This document shows, one piece after another, positions 37,682-40,041 of a stretch of DNA of 40,041 nt. Every line of letters begins with the position of its first letter. Positions within the stretch are counted from its first letter, which is position 1. The notes under the pieces are model-generated. The model saw nothing but the letters and a program-made list of their open reading frames with translations, did not search any database and was not told where the DNA came from. The position numbers and the translations under genes are program-made. Source of the DNA: an uncultured Treponema sp. (GTDB lineage Bacteria; Spirochaetota; Spirochaetia; Treponematales; Treponemataceae); the NCBI GenBank assembly GCA_900316905.1, contig ONET01000019.1, positions 1 to 40,041 of the forward strand, read 5' to 3'.

Positions 37682-38557
37682 TTACTTTATGCTTCCTTCC
37701 ACCATGCCCTTGATGATGTACTTTTGCGCGAAGATGAACAGCACGATTACCGGCAGCATCGCCAGCAAGGTCGAGGTCAAAATCAAATCCCATTGCTTTA
37801 CGTAGCTTCCGACAAAGCCCATGACCGCGATAGGCAGCGTGCGGATTTTTCCGGCTTGGCCGAGCAAGAGGCTGGGCAAAAGGTAGTCGTTCCAAATCCA
37901 AATGCCGTTCAAAATCAAAACGGTTATTTGAATCGGCTGCAAGAGCGGCAGGACAACGCGGCCAAAAACGCCCTCGGCCGTGCAGCCGTCAATCGTTGCC
38001 GCTTCCTCCAGTTCCAGCGGAATGCTCTTGATAAAGCCGTGCAAGATGAAGACGCTCATCGCGCAGCCAAATCCGATGTAGGCAAAGACGCTTCCCTTGT
38101 AGCTTTGAAGCAAGCCGATTCCGCTGAACTTTCCGACAGTCCTGTACCAAGACAAAACCGGAAGCATGACGACCTGGAAGGGAATTACCATCGACGCGAC
38201 CAAAAGGTAAAAAATCACGTTGGCCCATTTTTTGTTGTTGTGCTTGACGGAGTTCCTTTCCAAAACCCAGGCGGCCATCGAACTGAACAAAACGATTGTA
38301 AAGAGCGAGGCCACCGTTATTATCACCGAGTCAAAGAAGGACTTCCAGTAATTCATGTTGGGGCTGTGGATTACCCGGTTCATGTTGGCGAAAAGCGTTC
38401 CCCACTTTTGCGGAAGCGCGAGCGGGGCGCGGATTATTTGGTCGGCGGGCTTTGCCGCGTTTATAACCACGATAAAGAAGGGGAACAAAAACAAAATCAG
38501 CAAAACGATTCCAAGCGCCTCAAGAATTTTATTCTTTACGTTGTCTCCTGCCATCAT
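37682..38557 (-). CDS. Sugar ABC transporter permease (MalG/UgpE-like)
   Basis: 291 residues with six membrane spans and the inner-membrane permease EAA loop LELEEAATIDGCTAEGVF near residue 195. N-terminal FPFFIVVINAAKPADQI is typical of MalG-type (second) permeases of carbohydrate uptake CUT1 systems. AGGAGGA precedes the tandem ATGs, and the gene starts one base after the upstream permease ends. It forms a heterodimeric channel with that protein. Confidence 0.9.
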   Translation of the reverse strand: MMAGDNVKNKILEALGIVLLILFLFPFFIVVINAAKPADQIIRAPLALPQKWGTLFANMNRVIHSPNMNYWKSFFDSVIITVASLFTIVLFSSMAAWVLERNSVKHNNKKWANVIFYLLVASMVIPFQVVMLPVLSWYRTVGKFSGIGLLQSYKGSVFAYIGFGCAMSVFILHGFIKSIPLELEEAATIDGCTAEGVFGRVVLPLLQPIQITVLILNGIWIWNDYLLPSLLLGQAGKIRTLPIAVMGFVGSYVKQWDLILTSTLLAMLPVIVLFIFAQKYIIKGMVEGSIK

Positions 38558-38558
38558 A

Positions 38559-39638
38559 TTACATTTCCTCCTCTCGGCTCTTGCTAAGCTTAACCTGAAC
38601 GATTGAAACTACGGCAAGGATTATAAAGAACACGACCGCCTTGGCCTGTCCAAGCGCCCAATGGTTTCTTGTAATCGCGGTCTTGTAAATGTTCAAGGCC
38701 TGCAATTCGGTTCCGTTAATCGCCTGGCCCATCATGATTTTTGAGGGGCCTCCGTTGGTAAGGCTAAGGTTAAGGTCAAACTGCTTGAAGGAATTTACGA
38801 GCGTCAAGAAAATGCAAATCGTAAAGGCGTGCGCTATCATCGGAATGATTATGCTCATCATTCGCTTCCAGCCTGTCGCGCCGTCGATTACCGAAGCTTC
38901 AATCACGCTTGTGGGAATTCCCTGCAAGGCCGTAACGTAAATCATCATTATGTAGCCGGCGTACTGCCAGCCGCTCACGATTATCAAGGCGGCCAAGGCT
39001 CCGGCATTGCTTGTCAAAAGCGACTGGCTGTCCGTAAAGCCCGCCGTGGCCGCGATTGAAGTGAACAAGTAATTGAAGATGAACTGCCACACGTAGCCCA
39101 AGACGATTCCGCCAATCAAGTTGGGAATAAAGTAGCCCGCGCGATAAAGGTTCCTGCCGCGAAGTTTTTGCGTTACCAAAAGGCTAAGGCCAAAGGCCAC
39201 AATGTTCACCACGGCCACGTTTATTATGGCAAAGGCGAACGTCATTATGATTGAGTTTATATAGTCAGGCGCCTTAAAAAAGTCCATGTAGTTTTTAAAG
39301 CCCACAAATTTCTTGACGTAGCTTCCGTCCCAATCTGTGAAGGAATAAAAAACGCCCATCACAAAAGGAACGATGATTGTCATCACAAAGGGAATCAAAA
39401 TCGGAAGCAAAAACAAAACGTTGATTACGCTTCTATGCTTCAAAGTCGGATAAAAGTAAAAGCCAAAGGCAATCAGCAAAAGGCCGATGGAAAGAAAAAG
39501 TCCGCGGTAATACAGAATGCCGCTAATGTCTCTTGGCCTGTAGGGAAGCGCGGTCACGCACAAGACCAGCGCGAAAATCGTTGTCGCCGCGCCTGCCGCC
39601 CAACTTATCAAAGACACTAGCCTTTTTTTGTTGTCCAT
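38559..39638 (-). CDS. Sugar ABC transporter permease (MalF/UgpA-like)
   Basis: 359 residues. Two additional N-terminal spans (about 10-30 and 45-62) precede the usual six. The EAA loop reads VIEASVIDGATGWKRMMSII near residue 245, and NGGPSKIMMGQAIN follows. FYSFTDWDGSYVKKFVGFKNY early on is typical of MalF-like CUT1 permeases. It lies between the binding protein and the second permease in one operon. Confidence 0.9.
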   Translation of the reverse strand: MDNKKRLVSLISWAAGAATTIFALVLCVTALPYRPRDISGILYYRGLFLSIGLLLIAFGFYFYPTLKHRSVINVLFLLPILIPFVMTIIVPFVMGVFYSFTDWDGSYVKKFVGFKNYMDFFKAPDYINSIIMTFAFAIINVAVVNIVAFGLSLLVTQKLRGRNLYRAGYFIPNLIGGIVLGYVWQFIFNYLFTSIAATAGFTDSQSLLTSNAGALAALIIVSGWQYAGYIMMIYVTALQGIPTSVIEASVIDGATGWKRMMSIIIPMIAHAFTICIFLTLVNSFKQFDLNLSLTNGGPSKIMMGQAINGTELQALNIYKTAITRNHWALGQAKAVVFFIILAVVSIVQVKLSKSREEEM

Positions 39639-39650
39639 AATGTCTCCTAG

Positions 39651-39747
39651 CGGGCGAAAGCCCGAACAAATGATTTGGAAAAAGAAAGGCTGGCGCGGCT
39701 TTTTGGTCGGCCAGCCCCCGCTTTAGCCGCGGCCTTTTGGCGCGCGG
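39651..39747. repeat. Hairpin-rich intergenic region between binding protein and permease
   Basis: Three stem-loops: CGGGC-GAAA-GCCCG (39651-39664), GGCTGGC / GCCAGCC (39688-39694, 39710-39716) and CCGCGGCC-TTTT-GG (about 39727-39747, imperfect). Such structures often protect the binding-protein mRNA and lower expression of the permeases downstream. Confidence 0.55.
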
Positions 39748-39756
39748 CGATTATTT

Positions 39757-40041
39757 TTAGCGCTTTGAAGGAACGGTCGCGACAGCGTCCGTGACCATCT
39801 TTACAAACTGGCTTGTCGTGATTTTCTTTTGGGCAAGCAATTCGTAAATCGGGCCAAGGGTGTCCATGCAGAAGCCGTCGGGCATCTTGAACTGTTCCCA
39901 AGGATATGTCTTTCCGCGGCTTACGTAGTCGGCGACTGAAGAAGAAAGGGGTGTCGTCGGCTTGAGAGTGTCGGAAGAATAGGGAGAGATGCAGCTCATC
40001 TTGTTGATGCGCGCGTCGCGTCCTTCGTCGCTAAGGGCAAA
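39757..40041 (-). CDS. Sugar ABC transporter solute-binding protein, C-terminal part (5' end beyond window)
   Basis: The frame enters from the right edge and ends at 39757, leaving 94 residues. SDTLKPTTPLSSSVADYVSR, then WEQFKMPDGFCMDTLGPIYE and a helical end KITTSQFVKMVTDAVATVP match the C-terminus of family 1 extracellular solute-binding proteins. It is followed by the two CUT1 permease genes, as in other carbohydrate importers. The N-terminal signal or lipobox is outside the window. No ATPase gene is visible here. Confidence 0.75.
   Translation of the reverse strand, partial: FALSDEGRDARINKMSCISPYSSDTLKPTTPLSSSVADYVSRGKTYPWEQFKMPDGFCMDTLGPIYELLAQKKITTSQFVKMVTDAVATVPSKR

Overview
This window is mostly (about 32 of 40 kb) a transposable, Mu-type prophage lying in a bacterial chromosome. 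Its left end is outside the window and its right end falls between about 31828 and 31905. The host is probably a treponeme-like spirochaete. That is an inference from codon style, the tandem 7TM-GGDEF-EAL proteins and the sugar ABC operon. No rRNA or marker gene is present to prove it.

Late region, minus strand, 20105 down past position 1. The order is lysis cassette (C39-like endolysin, holin, two almost fully overlapping spanin-like frames), Mu gp25/gp27/gp28-like packaging genes, Mu gp29-like portal, a MuF head protein carrying a C-terminal papain-fold toxin with a probable immunity gene, a lipoprotein, protease with nested scaffold, decoration protein, capsid, head completion genes, then a lambda-like non-contractile tail (major tail protein, G/GT-type chaperones with a -1 slippery run, tape measure, M/L/K-like tip proteins and a J-like protein cut by the left edge). 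The phage is therefore a Mu/lambda mosaic with a siphovirus-type tail. Several self-contained accessory units (morons) interrupt this operon: a promoter-to-terminator cassette at 9109-9700, a small gene with its own promoter at 13025-13242, and an AT-rich HEFTH metallopeptidase pair at 20139-21269.

Control region, 21.2-22.8 kb. A plus-strand cassette of two tiny membrane peptides plus a ribbon-helix-helix (RHH) protein faces an S24-type repressor. The repressor and a Ner-like HTH protein are divergent around TGTGAT/ATCACA operators. The late-side cassette at 9158-9700 has the same layout (consensus promoter, peptide, hairpin, peptide, RHH). This recurring three-gene module is the best candidate here for something undescribed.

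Early region, plus strand, 22805-31827. Ner-like regulator, three uncharacterised proteins, Gam-like end-protection protein, an unknown HTH-like protein, MuA-like DDE transposase, MuB-like ATPase, GemA/gp16-like protein, a DUF2786 protein and a run of small, partly AT-rich accessory genes ending in an excisionase-like HTH protein. Early and late arms are divergent, unlike Mu itself.

Host region, 31.9-40 kb. Two overlapping genes encode paralogous membrane proteins with degenerate GGDEF and intact EAL domains (likely c-di-GMP phosphodiesterases). A strong bidirectional terminator and two perfect hairpins follow. On the minus strand come an SDR oxidoreductase and a sugar-type ABC importer: the C-terminus of a solute-binding protein at the right edge, then two permeases.
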